Origin: a virus
Strand: one strand, 5' to 3'
DNA: 56,224 nt
IMG/VR virus record: IMGVR_UViG_3300025131_000046
Location: 1-56,224 of that record
Shown here: positions 14,921 through 24,313 of the stretch, in pieces
Position numbering within the stretch: position 1 is the first letter of the stretch
Layout of the letters: each line of letters opens with the position of its first letter
The notes under the pieces: model-generated
What the model was told of the DNA's origin: nothing
What the model saw: only the letters and a program-made list of their open reading frames with translations
The model's database searches: none
Position numbers and translations under genes: made by a program

Positions 14921-16675
14921 ATGGTAAGAAAACGTAAAGTACCGTCTGCGATTGATAAACGACTTAAAGCTCTTGACAAGTTACTCAAAGCAGACCGACC
15001 TAAAGGCCAACTTGAAACAAATCAGATACATCGTTGTATGGATGATCTGAAGAACTGTAAAAACAAGGGGTTTGCTTGGGACGAAGATCAGGTAGAGAGA
15101 ACCCTACATCTCTTTACCTTGATGAAGCATTGGAAAGGAAAGTTCGCAAACCAGAAACTAACACTTGCTGATTGGCAGGAGCATTGTATTATTGCTCCGC
15201 TGTTTGGTTGGTATCTAGAAAAAACACGCAGTAAAGGTGGGTATCGCAGATTCCGTACTGCCGGAATTGAGATGCCTAGAAAGAATGGTAAAACTACTTT
15301 AGCTGCTGGTATAGGTCTTCAAGGATTGACAGCAGATGGGGAGCATGGAGCAGAGGTTTATTCAGCAGCTACAAAAAAAGATCAGGCTAACATTGCATTC
15401 AAGGATGCCAAGGGTTTGCTTGGTCCTGAATTAAAGCAGCTTTGCAAGGTCCATAGACATGCAATATCTTTCCTGCCCCTGGCCGGTACTTTTCAATCTT
15501 TATCTTCTGATAGTAATTCGTTGGATGGTCTTAACATCCATCGTTGCATTGTTGATGAACTGCATGCTCATAAGACCCGCGATTTATGGGATGTTCTGTT
15601 AACGGCTACTGGTGCTAGAGATCATCCTTTGATTCTCTGGATTTCTACCGCTGGTTATAACCGCCAATCAATCTGGTATGAACAAAGAGAGTATTGTTGT
15701 AGGATTCTTGACCCAAATGACACATTAACTAATGAATCATATTTTGTTTACATGACAGGTATTGATGATGGGGATGATTGGCTTGATCCTAAAATCTGGT
15801 GGAAGGCCAACCCCAACATGAATATCTCTCTCAATGAAGATTACTTAGTTAATGAGTTTACCAAAGCAGAAGACTCTCCTCAGTATGAGAACAAGGTTCG
15901 TAGGCTACATCTGAATCAGGTTACGGAGCAGGCTGTTAGAGCTATTGTGATGCGTAATTGGGATCGGTGTAATGAAGCTGCTCCTGATACAATCTCAGAT
16001 ACAGAAACTCTTAGGCTGTTTGAGGAACGGCTGAAAGGACAGCCATGCTGGGGTGCGATTGACTTAGCATCTACGAGAGACCTTTGTGCTTGGGCAAGAG
16101 TCTGGAGGCTAGATGGTAAGTTTTATACTCGTGTGCGTTACTATGCTCCTGAAGAAGCATCTAACGTTAGACAAGCCTATGATTTGCAAAGCTATAATAC
16201 TTGGGCACAAAAAGGATTGATTACACTGACTCCTGGGTCAGCTACAGATTACGACAGAATTCTCAGAGATATTGAGAACGACCATCAATTCTCTCCTGTT
16301 TTAACTATTGCTCTAGACCCACATAATTCATCTCAGTTTGCTCAGTCTCTGTTGAAGCTCGGATGGATGGAAGATGATGTTGTGAATTTTCCGCAGTGGG
16401 CAAGATACTATCATGAGCCGTGGACACGATTGGTTGAACTGGTTAACTCTCAGCACCTCCAGCATGGGGGAGATGAAGTTTTAAGATGGATGGCAGCAAA
16501 TACTGTTGCAAAGGAAGACTCAAACGGTTATGTTAAACCCGATAAACAAGCAGGCCAAGATAAAATTGATGGTATAGTTGCTCTAACAATGGCCTTAGCG
16601 ATGTCTCTTAATCAAGATGATGTCTTTGTACCGTTAGGTCGATTCTATGAAGAAAATGATATTGAAGTATTTTAG
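14921..16675 (+). CDS. terL: Terminase large subunit
   Basis: ATPase-nuclease that pumps DNA into the prohead and cuts it. Walker A is PRKNGKTT (119-126) in the GIEMPRKNGKTTLA context typical of HK97/P27-partnered TerL. Walker B with catalytic Glu is CIVDELHAH (209-217), and the coupling motif lies in ILWISTAGYNR. The RNase H-like nuclease begins WGAIDLASTRDLCAW near residue 380, and a later DPHNSSQFA segment carries another acidic ligand. 584 residues is full length. Confidence 0.93.
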   Translation: MVRKRKVPSAIDKRLKALDKLLKADRPKGQLETNQIHRCMDDLKNCKNKGFAWDEDQVERTLHLFTLMKHWKGKFANQKLTLADWQEHCIIAPLFGWYLEKTRSKGGYRRFRTAGIEMPRKNGKTTLAAGIGLQGLTADGEHGAEVYSAATKKDQANIAFKDAKGLLGPELKQLCKVHRHAISFLPLAGTFQSLSSDSNSLDGLNIHRCIVDELHAHKTRDLWDVLLTATGARDHPLILWISTAGYNRQSIWYEQREYCCRILDPNDTLTNESYFVYMTGIDDGDDWLDPKIWWKANPNMNISLNEDYLVNEFTKAEDSPQYENKVRRLHLNQVTEQAVRAIVMRNWDRCNEAAPDTISDTETLRLFEERLKGQPCWGAIDLASTRDLCAWARVWRLDGKFYTRVRYYAPEEASNVRQAYDLQSYNTWAQKGLITLTPGSATDYDRILRDIENDHQFSPVLTIALDPHNSSQFAQSLLKLGWMEDDVVNFPQWARYYHEPWTRLVELVNSQHLQHGGDEVLRWMAANTVAKEDSNGYVKPDKQAGQDKIDGIVALTMALAMSLNQDDVFVPLGRFYEENDIEVF

Positions 16676-16844
16676 TGAATTCATAACAACTGTTGGGTAT
16701 GTAGTTTTCTGTGCGGGACTTTATCGAATTCATTTGCCCACCATGTTACTTTTTGTTGGTGCTTCATTAACAGTATTCGGTATACATCTGGAACTAAAAA
16801 ATGTTCGCAAACGCAATAGCATCAGTGGTCAACGCAAGTCTTGA
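16647..16844 (+). CDS. Small membrane protein overlapping terL and portal genes
   Basis: 65 residues with two hydrophobic helices (FITTVGYVVFCAGLY and TMLLFVGASLTVFGI) and a basic tail (KNVRKRNSISGQRKS). The start overlaps terL by 29 bases and the end overlaps the portal start by 44 bases, in another frame. It fills the only gap between the two. Could be a lysis or superinfection protein. Confidence 0.55.
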   Translation: MKKMILKYFSEFITTVGYVVFCAGLYRIHLPTMLLFVGASLTVFGIHLELKNVRKRNSISGQRKS

Positions 16845-18375
16845 AAATCCAGCAATGTCGTTGACTGACCCCTCAACATGGGATGACATCTTTTCTGGGT
16901 CTGAAGCTGCTTCTGGCGAACGCATCACCCACACATCCTCTTTAAAATCTGCCCCAGTATGGCAAGGTGTGTCTGTTATCAGCGGTGATTTAGCATCTAT
17001 TCCTATTCATATTCGTAGAATAGAGACTGAGGGTGCAAATAAAGGTGATGCTGAGATTGATACTACACATGCTGTAGAGTATCTGATTTCTGTTCAGCCT
17101 AATGACGAGATGTCTGCGGTTGATCTCTGGCGTCGACTCTTTGTCCATGCTCTGTTGTGGAATAACGGCTATTTGTTTATCGAACGTAAAGGTCGTGCTG
17201 CATCAGGTAAGATTCTAAGCTTGGCAAACCTGCTGCCCGACAGAACCTATTCCACCAGAGATGAACATGGTAATCTGTTTTATGTAACAGAAATAGATGG
17301 TCGTCTTGAGCCTCTACTGCCTCATGAAGTGTACCACCTTAAAGGTATCTCTATAGATACATCTGGTGGGCTTGATATGGTAGAGAATGCACGAGATGCT
17401 ATTGGTCTTGCATTAGCTGCTCAGAACTTTGGATCACGATTCTTTGCTAATGGTGCTCAAGCAGGTGGTGTGCTGGAAGTTCCGGCAGACTTCTCAGCTA
17501 AGGCTACACATAACTTGGAAGTAAAATTTGGTAAGCAGTATTCTGGCAGAAACAATTGGTTCAAAACTATTGTGCTACGAGACGGAGCCAAGTTTCATCA
17601 AACCATGCTGGACGCTGAAAAGAGTCAGATGCATGAATTAAGAGAAGATCAAATTAGGGAGATTGCAAGATACTTCAATCTTCCACCTTTCAAGCTTGGT
17701 GCTAAAGAGACAGTTCAGTACAAATCTGTTGAGGATCAACAGCTTGTTTATCATACTGGTACTCTTACTCACTGGTTATCTGCAATTAAAGGTGAGGCCA
17801 CAATCAAGTTCTTGACAAGTCCACAAAAGAAGCGTAGAACACATGGGGTGTGGCATGATGTAAAGACTTTGATTTCTTTGGATGCTAAGACTCAAAACAC
17901 TCTACTTGATACTCAACGTAAAAGTCTTGTAATTACTGGTAACGAGTGGCGTAGAGAGATTGGCAGAAATCGATCTTCTGATCCCTTGGCTGATAAGCTT
18001 ATCAATCCTAATACGCTGTCAAACGATGAGTCTAAACCAGACGATAAAGACGTTCCTGATGACACCAGTGAAGACACAGACGGCACTACTCCTGATCAGG
18101 ATGCTCAGAATATCCGAGAATTGATTATTCAAGATGCTGAATATGCTGCGAATGCTGGTCATGCTGAGTATGGTGGTTGGGTTGATGAACCCTTCTCTCA
18201 GTACTTGATGTTTGAAGATGTTGATTTATCTAGGTACAATCTTCTTAGCGTATATGTAGAAACACTGCATGACCTGTTTCGATCTACACTTGATGCTCCA
18301 TTAGATAGCTTGCTTAGTACAGTAGCGGAAGCTTGCTTAAACGCTCGTAAAATTCCTACCGGATTTGAAGAATAA
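16801..18375 (+). CDS. Portal protein (HK97 family)
   Basis: Dodecameric ring at the head vertex through which DNA passes. The HK97-type portal pattern is clear: SLKSAPVWQGVSVISGDLASIPIHI near residue 50, WRRLFVHALLWNNGYLFIER, EVYHLKGISIDTSGG, ARDAIGLALAAQNFGSRFFANGAQAGGVLEVP, and LREDQIREIARYFNLPPFKLG. The C-terminal ~100 residues are acidic and variable. A second Met at residue 19 (MSLTDPSTW) could be the start. The end overlaps nothing until the prohead protease. Confidence 0.92.
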   Translation: MFANAIASVVNASLENPAMSLTDPSTWDDIFSGSEAASGERITHTSSLKSAPVWQGVSVISGDLASIPIHIRRIETEGANKGDAEIDTTHAVEYLISVQPNDEMSAVDLWRRLFVHALLWNNGYLFIERKGRAASGKILSLANLLPDRTYSTRDEHGNLFYVTEIDGRLEPLLPHEVYHLKGISIDTSGGLDMVENARDAIGLALAAQNFGSRFFANGAQAGGVLEVPADFSAKATHNLEVKFGKQYSGRNNWFKTIVLRDGAKFHQTMLDAEKSQMHELREDQIREIARYFNLPPFKLGAKETVQYKSVEDQQLVYHTGTLTHWLSAIKGEATIKFLTSPQKKRRTHGVWHDVKTLISLDAKTQNTLLDTQRKSLVITGNEWRREIGRNRSSDPLADKLINPNTLSNDESKPDDKDVPDDTSEDTDGTTPDQDAQNIRELIIQDAEYAANAGHAEYGGWVDEPFSQYLMFEDVDLSRYNLLSVYVETLHDLFRSTLDAPLDSLLSTVAEACLNARKIPTGFEE

Positions 18376-18403
18376 CCAAGCTTCCGCTTATAAGGATGTA
18401 ACT

Positions 18404-19165
18404 ATGCCTAAGAAACGACTTTTTAACATTAAGCCTCTGAGTAATGATGTCATTGATAAGGCCGCTTCCCAACAAACCTTTTATCAGGTGTCTCTGTCTA
18501 AAAATAAGGAGACGGAACAAGAAATTGTTGACTTGGTAATCTTTGAACAAATTGGTCATGATCCTTGGACTGGAGAAGGTGTTGGGGCTAAAGATGTTGC
18601 TGCTTTCCTTTCTGAGAATAAAGGTAAAGAAGTAAACGTTCGTATCAATAGTCCTGGTGGCCTGGCCTTTGATGGGATTACTATTCATAACTCGCTTATT
18701 CAACATAGTGGTAACGTGAATGTCACTGTTGAAGGTATTGCTGCTTCAGCCGCTGCTATTATCATGTTAGCTGGTGACAACGTTAGAATGTTTGACAACG
18801 CATCCACCATGTTTCATAGGGCTATGGGCTGGGCCTTTGGGAACAGGGATGAGATGGATGCAATGATTGAAATCCTTGACTCACTTGATGAGCAGATTGC
18901 ACTTACTCTTTCCCAGAGATCGACTCTGGATAAGGAAGAGGCTATGAGTCTTCTAGTTGGTAAGCACGATGGAACTACGTTAACAGCAGAAGAAGCACTA
19001 GAAGTAGGTATCATTGATAGTGTAATTACCCGGCCTAAAAAGCAGAAAAAGCAAGAAGCTGAAGATCGCTCTAAGTCGAGTATTAGTAATATGATGAAGC
19101 GTGAATGTAGCATGAGACTTAGAAGTCTCGAATTAGATAATGACAGCATTCGGTTTGACAGCTAA
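18404..19165 (+). CDS. ClpP-like prohead maturation protease
   Basis: Start at 18404 is chosen for the AAGGA site 8 bases upstream; the frame is open back into the portal gene but lacks a ribosome site there. ClpP/SppA-type serine protease: INSPGGLAFDG (oxyanion region, 81-91), the nucleophile in EGIAASAAAII (Ser115), and the histidine in STMFHRAMG (His138). A Lys/Glu-rich tail follows. It trims capsid precursor and scaffold during head assembly. Lies directly before the capsid gene as in HK97. Confidence 0.9.
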   Translation: MPKKRLFNIKPLSNDVIDKAASQQTFYQVSLSKNKETEQEIVDLVIFEQIGHDPWTGEGVGAKDVAAFLSENKGKEVNVRINSPGGLAFDGITIHNSLIQHSGNVNVTVEGIAASAAAIIMLAGDNVRMFDNASTMFHRAMGWAFGNRDEMDAMIEILDSLDEQIALTLSQRSTLDKEEAMSLLVGKHDGTTLTAEEALEVGIIDSVITRPKKQKKQEAEDRSKSSISNMMKRECSMRLRSLELDNDSIRFDS

Positions 19166-19228
19166 GAAAACCCGTGCTATATTGTTGACTTCGATGATTA
19201 CAAACTTCATCCTTTTAGGAAATATGCT

Positions 19229-20611
19229 ATGGATCGTCTGAAAGAACTTCAGGAACTGCGGCTGAAGCTTCACAATGAGATTAAGGCTCACGCCGATAAG
19301 CTTCCGGCTGACGGTACTGAATCTCCTGAATGGAAGGAAACCTGGGATCAACTGAATAAAGCCTATGACGAAAATATGGTTTCGTTGGATGCTGAAACCA
19401 AGAAGATTGCTGAGTCTCAGGCTGTTCAAAACCGGCTGTCTGCAATTGATACGCAGCTTTCCAGCATGCCGAGGTTTGAGCTTCAGAACTTCAACCAGCC
19501 GCCTCAGAATCCTCTGCCTAATAGTAACCAGCCAGTAACGTTTGAGCAGCAACAGTTGCTGGCTCTCCAAGGCTGGATGATGAACTCTTCATCCGAACAC
19601 AGTCATCGGATTGAGGATCGACATCGTCAAGCTGCTCTTGCTACTGGTAACCGTCTTGACAGTAAAGATTTTGTGTTTGAGTTGAGCACTACTCAAGCCT
19701 TTAATCAATATCGTAGGGATCGTCTCCAGAATGCTCTAACAGGTGGTCAAGGTACAAAAGGTGGATTCATCACTGGTGAATCTTTCGTAGCATCTGTTGA
19801 ACGAGCCATGCTTGATTTTTCTGGTGTTGCTCAAGCTGCCGATATTATTCGTACGAATAACGGTGAACCTATTCACTACCCAACTGTGGATGACACTAGC
19901 AATACTGGTCGATTGGTTGGTGACGGTTCTGCTGTTACAGCAACTGCTGAACCTACTTTTGGTGATGCAATTCTGTCGGCATATACCTTTACCTCTGATG
20001 AGATTAAGGTTGCACGGGCATTGCTGGAAGACTCTATGCTCGATCTGGGTAACTTGGTTGGCTCGCTCTTGGGTGAGCGGCTTGGTCGTATCCAGAATAC
20101 CAACTACACTACGGGTACTGGTGCTGGTGTTGCTCCTCGTGGTGTTGTCACGGCTGCAACGGCTGGTGTAACGGCGGCTTCTACATCTGCCATCGTTTTT
20201 GACGAAGTTATTGATCTGGAGCACTCTCTCAATCCTTCTCGTCGTGTTCCTGGTCAGGGAACAGGCTACATGTTCAACGATGCTATTCTGCAAACTCTCC
20301 GTAAGCTCAAGAATGGTATGGGTGACTATCTGTGGCAATCAGGTGCTAACTCTGGTGCTCCAGATACACTCAACACTTGGCCTTACTGGATTAACCAAGC
20401 CATGGCGTCTACGATTGCAACCACCAACATTACGATGTTGTTTGGTGCATTCCGTAACTATAAAATTCGTCAAGTTCGTTCCATTCGTTTCCAACGTCTA
20501 GTTGAGAGGCATGCTGAAAATGATCAGGATGCTTTCTTGGCCTTTGTTCGTGGTGATGGTAATCTCGTAGATGCTGGGGATGGTGTAGTTCGTAAACTGA
20601 CCCAAGCATAA
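19229..20611 (+). CDS. Major capsid protein (HK97 fold)
   Basis: 460 residues. The N-terminal ~130 residues are a helical delta/scaffold domain (MDRLKELQELRLKLHNEIKAH and beyond), expected to be removed by the upstream protease. The mature part begins near the GTKGGFITGESFVASVERAML segment and continues with typical HK97 elements (EPIHYPTVDDTSNTGRLVGDGS, FTSDEIKVARALLEDSMLDLG, YTTGTGAGVAPRGVVTAAT, YKIRQVRSIRFQRLVERHAEN). AGGA lies 10 bases before the ATG. Forms the icosahedral head. Confidence 0.93.
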   Translation: MDRLKELQELRLKLHNEIKAHADKLPADGTESPEWKETWDQLNKAYDENMVSLDAETKKIAESQAVQNRLSAIDTQLSSMPRFELQNFNQPPQNPLPNSNQPVTFEQQQLLALQGWMMNSSSEHSHRIEDRHRQAALATGNRLDSKDFVFELSTTQAFNQYRRDRLQNALTGGQGTKGGFITGESFVASVERAMLDFSGVAQAADIIRTNNGEPIHYPTVDDTSNTGRLVGDGSAVTATAEPTFGDAILSAYTFTSDEIKVARALLEDSMLDLGNLVGSLLGERLGRIQNTNYTTGTGAGVAPRGVVTAATAGVTAASTSAIVFDEVIDLEHSLNPSRRVPGQGTGYMFNDAILQTLRKLKNGMGDYLWQSGANSGAPDTLNTWPYWINQAMASTIATTNITMLFGAFRNYKIRQVRSIRFQRLVERHAENDQDAFLAFVRGDGNLVDAGDGVVRKLTQA

Positions 20612-20645
20612 GTCATCTTTATAGCTCTTAACAGAAGGTAATGTA

Positions 20646-20843
20646 ATGTCAGAGCAAAAGAAGAAGCCAGAACAGCAAACACTTGTTAAACTTTTGACTT
20701 CTGTGGGATTTCACAAAACGGACACTTGTGGTAGATTGATCGGCATTAGCACTAGACATGCTGGTGACGAGGTTGAATTACCTAAGTCTGAAGCCGAAAC
20801 CTTTGTTGAACGGGGATACGCCGTTTACCCTAAGAAGTCTTAA
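20646..20843 (+). CDS. Hypothetical protein after capsid gene (65 aa)
   Basis: Lys/Gln-rich start (MSEQKKKPEQQTLVKLL) followed by a compact beta region (HAGDEVELPKSEAETFVERGYAVYP). The last motif resembles small SH3-like head proteins of HK97 phages that have a D-E/V-V-x-L-P-x-x-x-A-x-x-L-V-x-x-G-x-A pattern. AGAAGG precedes the ATG. Likely a head accessory. Confidence 0.7.
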   Translation: MSEQKKKPEQQTLVKLLTSVGFHKTDTCGRLIGISTRHAGDEVELPKSEAETFVERGYAVYPKKS

Positions 20844-20864
20844 TTACATACTTTAGGAGGTATT

Positions 20865-21317
20865 ATGTTTGGAACGTCTCTGCTTGAATCGGTTCGTATT
20901 GAGCGACTGATGAATGGTGTTGTTGCTGGCACATCAGACCAAAACGGCAGTTCTGTTGATCTGGGGTCTGACTCTGGATTTGACGGCTGCTTGTTTCTTG
21001 CTCTGTTGGGTACGCTGACCGCCTCACAAGTTACTAGCATGAATATTGAAACGTCATCTGATGATTCAACATTCAATGATCTAGAAGGTGGCAGTAGCGG
21101 TGCTTTGGCAGATTCTGATGACGACCTGATGATTGCCATCGATATTTATCGACCTTTGGAACGCTATCTGAGACCAGTCGTTAATCGTGCTACTGCTAAC
21201 GCAGTCATTGATGGTGTGATTGGCATTCTTTACGGCCCCAATAGTCGAGCAATCTCACAGAGTGCTGATGTAGCTCTGTCTGAGACGCATATTAGTCCTG
21301 CTGAGGGCACTGCGTAA
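20865..21317 (+). CDS. Head-region structural protein (150 aa)
   Basis: AGGAGG precedes the ATG, one of the strongest ribosome sites here, which suggests high output. The sequence is beta-rich (NGSSVDLGSDSGFDGCLFLALLGTLT, MNIETSSDDSTFNDLEGGSS, YLRPVVNRATANAVIDGVIGILYG), matching a common pattern of proteins that follow the capsid gene in siphoviruses. Decoration or tail-tube-like role; not certain. Confidence 0.7.
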   Translation: MFGTSLLESVRIERLMNGVVAGTSDQNGSSVDLGSDSGFDGCLFLALLGTLTASQVTSMNIETSSDDSTFNDLEGGSSGALADSDDDLMIAIDIYRPLERYLRPVVNRATANAVIDGVIGILYGPNSRAISQSADVALSETHISPAEGTA

Positions 21318-21372
21318 TCTGATTTAGTTCTTTTCATCAGAGAAGAACTATAGTACAATTTGCTTGTCCCGG

Positions 21373-21412
21373 TTGGGTCATTCCTGATATCAACTTGGGA
21401 ATGACCCAATTT
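21373..21412 (+). terminator. Hairpin terminator or processing site after head genes
   Basis: TTGGGTCATTCC pairs with GGAATGACCCAA over 12 bp with a 13-base loop, followed by TTTA. A second weaker hairpin (GTTCTT/AAGAAC) lies just upstream. The U-run is short, so it may be a partial terminator or RNase-stabilising stem. Confidence 0.6.
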
Positions 21413-21429
21413 ACTATAGGAGATTTATT

Positions 21430-21897
21430 ATGGCAACGATTGAAGCTGGTCATCATGCCAGTCGTATCGTTATTGGACAAGATGGTAACCTGTGGGTTAA
21501 CGGGGCTGCTATCTATAACACTAACGGTGACGATGTTTCAAGCATGCTTGGTCAAGTTCCAGTTCTGACTAAAGGTGCTGACTATACACTTACCGCAGCA
21601 GACTCTGGTAAGCTCATCATCTCTACGGCTGTAGACCTGACATTCACTCTGCCTTCAACAGCAGATGGGTTGGTCTATACTGTCCTGGCAGGCATTGCTA
21701 GCACAACAACTGGTCTAAGCCTCTCACCGGCTGCTGCCGATCAGATTATTGGTAATGGGTTTACTGCTGCCGACGACAAAGATGCTATCAATACCGCTGG
21801 TACTGATGTGCTTGGCGACCTGTTTCAGGTTGTTGGTGATGGCAGTGCTGGCTGGTATATTACAAACGTTATTGGTACTTGGGCACGCGAAACGTAA
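21430..21897 (+). CDS. Structural protein, capsid decoration candidate (155 aa)
   Basis: AGGAGA is 8 bases before the ATG. Contains a beta domain often found in phage structural proteins: GADYTLTAADSGKLIISTAVDLTFTLPSTADGLVYTVLAG, a pattern used for surface-exposed appendages on heads or fibres. It is flanked on both sides by hairpin terminators, so it forms its own short, probably highly expressed transcript, fitting an abundant virion part. Confidence 0.7.
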   Translation: MATIEAGHHASRIVIGQDGNLWVNGAAIYNTNGDDVSSMLGQVPVLTKGADYTLTAADSGKLIISTAVDLTFTLPSTADGLVYTVLAGIASTTTGLSLSPAAADQIIGNGFTAADDKDAINTAGTDVLGDLFQVVGDGSAGWYITNVIGTWARET

Positions 21898-21909
21898 GCC
21901 ATTGGACCG

Positions 21910-21954
21910 GGACACCCCTATTGTTTGCGTGCAGGACATAGGGGTGTCCTTTTT
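21910..21954 (+). terminator. Rho-independent terminator
   Basis: Perfect 12-bp stem GGACACCCCTAT/ATAGGGGTGTCC with a 16-base loop followed by five T. Strong intrinsic terminator between two virion genes. Confidence 0.9.
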
Positions 21955-21966
21955 GGGAGTAAAAAC

Positions 21967-22338
21967 ATGGGTTACGCTGAAAAGTTCTCCGTTACACCAA
22001 CAACTGATGCCAGTGGAGATGCAACGTCTTACTCTGCTCCGATTACCGGCAGAATTCATTCAATCATCTATACGAAGACTGATTATGCGTCTGGGGTCGA
22101 TTTTGCTATCACTACAGAGAGCACTAATCAAGGATTGTGGACAGAATCTAATGTGGACGCTTCTGCAACTGTTGCTCCTCGACAACCAACTCATGACTTA
22201 GTTGGTGCTGCTAGTCTCTATGCTGCCGCTGGTGAGGGTGTTGAGACCGAAATTGTCTTGGTCAATGAACGGGTAGAAATTGTGATTGCTAGTGGTGGTA
22301 ATACCAAGTCTGGAACCTTCGTCATCAATGTGATTTGA
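21967..22338 (+). CDS. Beta-rich virion protein (123 aa)
   Basis: Start at MGYAEKFSVTPTTDASGD with GGGAG 8 bases upstream; the frame extends upstream through the terminator but that part cannot be coding. Pattern SYSAPITGRIHSIIYTKTDYASGVDFAITTE...GLWTESNVDASATV is typical of small phage proteins found near connectors in siphoviruses. Likely decoration or neck part. Confidence 0.7.
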   Translation: MGYAEKFSVTPTTDASGDATSYSAPITGRIHSIIYTKTDYASGVDFAITTESTNQGLWTESNVDASATVAPRQPTHDLVGAASLYAAAGEGVETEIVLVNERVEIVIASGGNTKSGTFVINVI

Positions 22339-22339
22339 T

Positions 22340-22936
22340 ATGACTTACGAAATAGTTTCGCAAAACTACACAGTTACATCAGCCGCTGCAACAGATGCAG
22401 TAACTATTGCAGATGTAAAGCGTTATCTACGCCTAGATACATCTGACGAAAATCCGCAGATGCTAGCATTGATTCCAGCAGCTACCAACTTTCTTCAGAA
22501 CTTATTGAGCAGGCAGTTTGTTACTGCTACCTATGCTCAATACTTTAATGCTGTTCCTTCTAACCCTGCTGAATTGTTCTTGGCTGTTGCTCCAGTGTCA
22601 TCTATTACATCAGTTGCATATGTTGATGATGATGGGGATACACAAACATGGTCTTCTTCTAGTTACCAAACTGACCTAGTCAGTGAACCTGCAAAGATCA
22701 AACCAGCTTGGGGTGAATCTTGGCCTACAATTAGACAGCAATACGCTGCCATTACCGTAACCTATGTTGCTGGTTATGGTGCTCAGTCTGCTGTTCCGAA
22801 AGATATTAAACAAACTATTGCTCTGCTTGTCTCGCATTGGTACGAGAACCGTGAACCTGTAGGTAAGGGATCAGAACTGCCCTTCTCGCTCCAAAGCATG
22901 ATTAACAGCTTGCGTTGGAATCCTGTAATCTCCTAG
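22340..22936 (+). CDS. Head-tail connector (HK97 gp6-like)
   Basis: Begins one base after the previous stop. VTIADVKRYLRLDTSDENPQMLALIPAATNFLQNLLSRQFVTATY (about residues 20-65) matches the phage_connect_1/gp6 adaptor: K-x-x-L-R-I/L-D, paired helices and an aromatic strand. The C-terminal WYENREPVGKGSELPFSLQSMINSLRW is also typical. Forms the ring below the portal. Confidence 0.87.
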   Translation: MTYEIVSQNYTVTSAAATDAVTIADVKRYLRLDTSDENPQMLALIPAATNFLQNLLSRQFVTATYAQYFNAVPSNPAELFLAVAPVSSITSVAYVDDDGDTQTWSSSSYQTDLVSEPAKIKPAWGESWPTIRQQYAAITVTYVAGYGAQSAVPKDIKQTIALLVSHWYENREPVGKGSELPFSLQSMINSLRWNPVIS

Positions 22937-22961
22937 TTTTCTCCAGAAAAAGACATGGGCT

Positions 22962-23300
22962 ATGGTTAGTCAGTCTGGCAGTATGCGGTTTGTAGGTACT
23001 GTATTGAGAAGAGATGATTCTCAAAAAGATGCTGGTAATAATCCTATCATCTCTTATGATGAAGTTGCTAATCGACGATGCTCGTTGATTCCAAAAAGAG
23101 GGTTTGAGACAGCAGAAGGCAATCAAACATCTGAGATTACCTTTTATCGTATTGAGATGAGAAATGATTCGATTACTCGGGATATTCGTTCTCGGGACCA
23201 GATCAAAATCAATCGTCGCACATTTGAAATTTCAGTAGCTTTGGATTACGGTCTGTACAACTCTGTATATACTCGTTTTGATTGTGCTGAGATACTATAA
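22962..23300 (+). CDS. Head-tail joining protein (Phage_H_T_join-like)
   Basis: 112 residues of beta barrel (GTVLRRDDSQKDAGNNPIISYDEVANRRCSLIPKRGFE..., EITFYRIEMRNDSITRDIRSRDQIKINRRTFEIS). The sequence follows the pattern of SPP1 gp16/HK97 gp9-type stoppers: strands, an R-x-x-D turn, then I-N/D-G-R-x-F/Y-x-I. Its last base overlaps the next ATG. Closes the head and docks the tail. Confidence 0.82.
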   Translation: MVSQSGSMRFVGTVLRRDDSQKDAGNNPIISYDEVANRRCSLIPKRGFETAEGNQTSEITFYRIEMRNDSITRDIRSRDQIKINRRTFEISVALDYGLYNSVYTRFDCAEIL

Positions 23301-23887
23301 TGGCACCAAAACAAACACTTGCTGGACTTCGTATTGATGTTTTGGGTGTAAAAGAAACTCGTGATCAATTGCTAAAGCTGCCCCCAAAGGCTTTAGTTAA
23401 TGCTATGAGTGTTGCTGCATTCTTTGCTATGACGCCATTGAAACGAGTTACAGAGTTAAGAATACCTGTTGGTCTTGGGGAAAACAGTAAAGGAAAAAAG
23501 CGTCCTCATCTACGAGATTCCATTACCAAAATTCGCCGTATTTATCGTAAAGATTTAACAGTTTGGGTTTCGGTTGGTGTTGATCGTAAAGTAGCTCCGC
23601 ATATCAACATGATCGAGTTTGGTATGTCAAGTAAAGGCACCCCTATCAAGAAGCCCAGGGCTGCCGAAGCTCAAATCTTACGTAAGAGTAAAATCTGGTT
23701 ACTTGGGAAGTTACGTGTGGGTCAGGTTATGCCTCACCCTGGTTTGAAGCCTCGTGCTCCTTTGCGTACGGCTTTAGCTTCAACTCGGACGCAGATTGAA
23801 AGACGTTTTATATCTAAGTTCAATCTACAGATTCCCAAGGAAGTTGCTAAACTCAACAATCCTAAGAAATCAGCTAAGCGACCATGA
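23300..23887 (+). CDS. HK97 gp10-like tail completion protein
   Basis: 195 residues. IDVLGVKETRDQLLKLPPKALVNAMSVAAFFAMTPLKRVTELRIPV and VWVSVGVDRKVAPHINMIEFG follow the gp10 pattern (helix with A/A-x-x-V, then G-x-x-x-x-A-x-x-x-E-F-G). Strongly basic throughout, with a Lys/Arg tail. Overlaps the next gene by four bases. Confidence 0.82.
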   Translation: MAPKQTLAGLRIDVLGVKETRDQLLKLPPKALVNAMSVAAFFAMTPLKRVTELRIPVGLGENSKGKKRPHLRDSITKIRRIYRKDLTVWVSVGVDRKVAPHINMIEFGMSSKGTPIKKPRAAEAQILRKSKIWLLGKLRVGQVMPHPGLKPRAPLRTALASTRTQIERRFISKFNLQIPKEVAKLNNPKKSAKRP

Positions 23888-24306
23888 TTATAGATGATGC
23901 TGTTGTAGCTTGGTTAGAGACACAGAAGTCAGTGACAGATTTGCTATCTGATCCTGAAGCTATTTTTACGGATAAGGCCCCAGATGGTACGAGTCGATCA
24001 TTTATTAAGGTTGAACTTGATCGCAATTCAATTGACCATACTATGGCTGGGATGCAGCAACTTAGTGAGGCAGACATCACTCTGCACTGTGAAGGCAGTA
24101 CCAAGGCTGCTGGTTCTGAGATTGCTGAGAAGATTAGGCTGCTGTTTATCGACGGATATCAGGGCTTAATGGGTTTGCTAAACATTCGACATGGAACTAT
24201 AATTGATATCTCAGACCGATATAGCAATACATTTGCAGGCAAAAATGAGGGTCTGCCTGCTCGCTTAGTTTCATTACGGTTACACTACTACATGCCAACC
24301 ACTTAG
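23884..24306 (+). CDS. Tail terminator/completion protein (DUF3168-like)
   Basis: 140 residues of alpha/beta fold: IIDDAVVAWLETQKSVTDLLSD, FIKVELDRNSIDHTMAGMQQLSEADITLHCEGSTKAAGSEIAEKIRLLF, then RLVSLRLHYYMPT. The order (strand with Q/E-A-x-x-x-L-x-C, amphipathic helix) fits DUF3168-like proteins that cap the tail tube. Position after gp10-like gene is the standard one. Confidence 0.8.
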   Translation: MIIDDAVVAWLETQKSVTDLLSDPEAIFTDKAPDGTSRSFIKVELDRNSIDHTMAGMQQLSEADITLHCEGSTKAAGSEIAEKIRLLFIDGYQGLMGLLNIRHGTIIDISDRYSNTFAGKNEGLPARLVSLRLHYYMPTT

Positions 24307-24313
24307 TAATGTT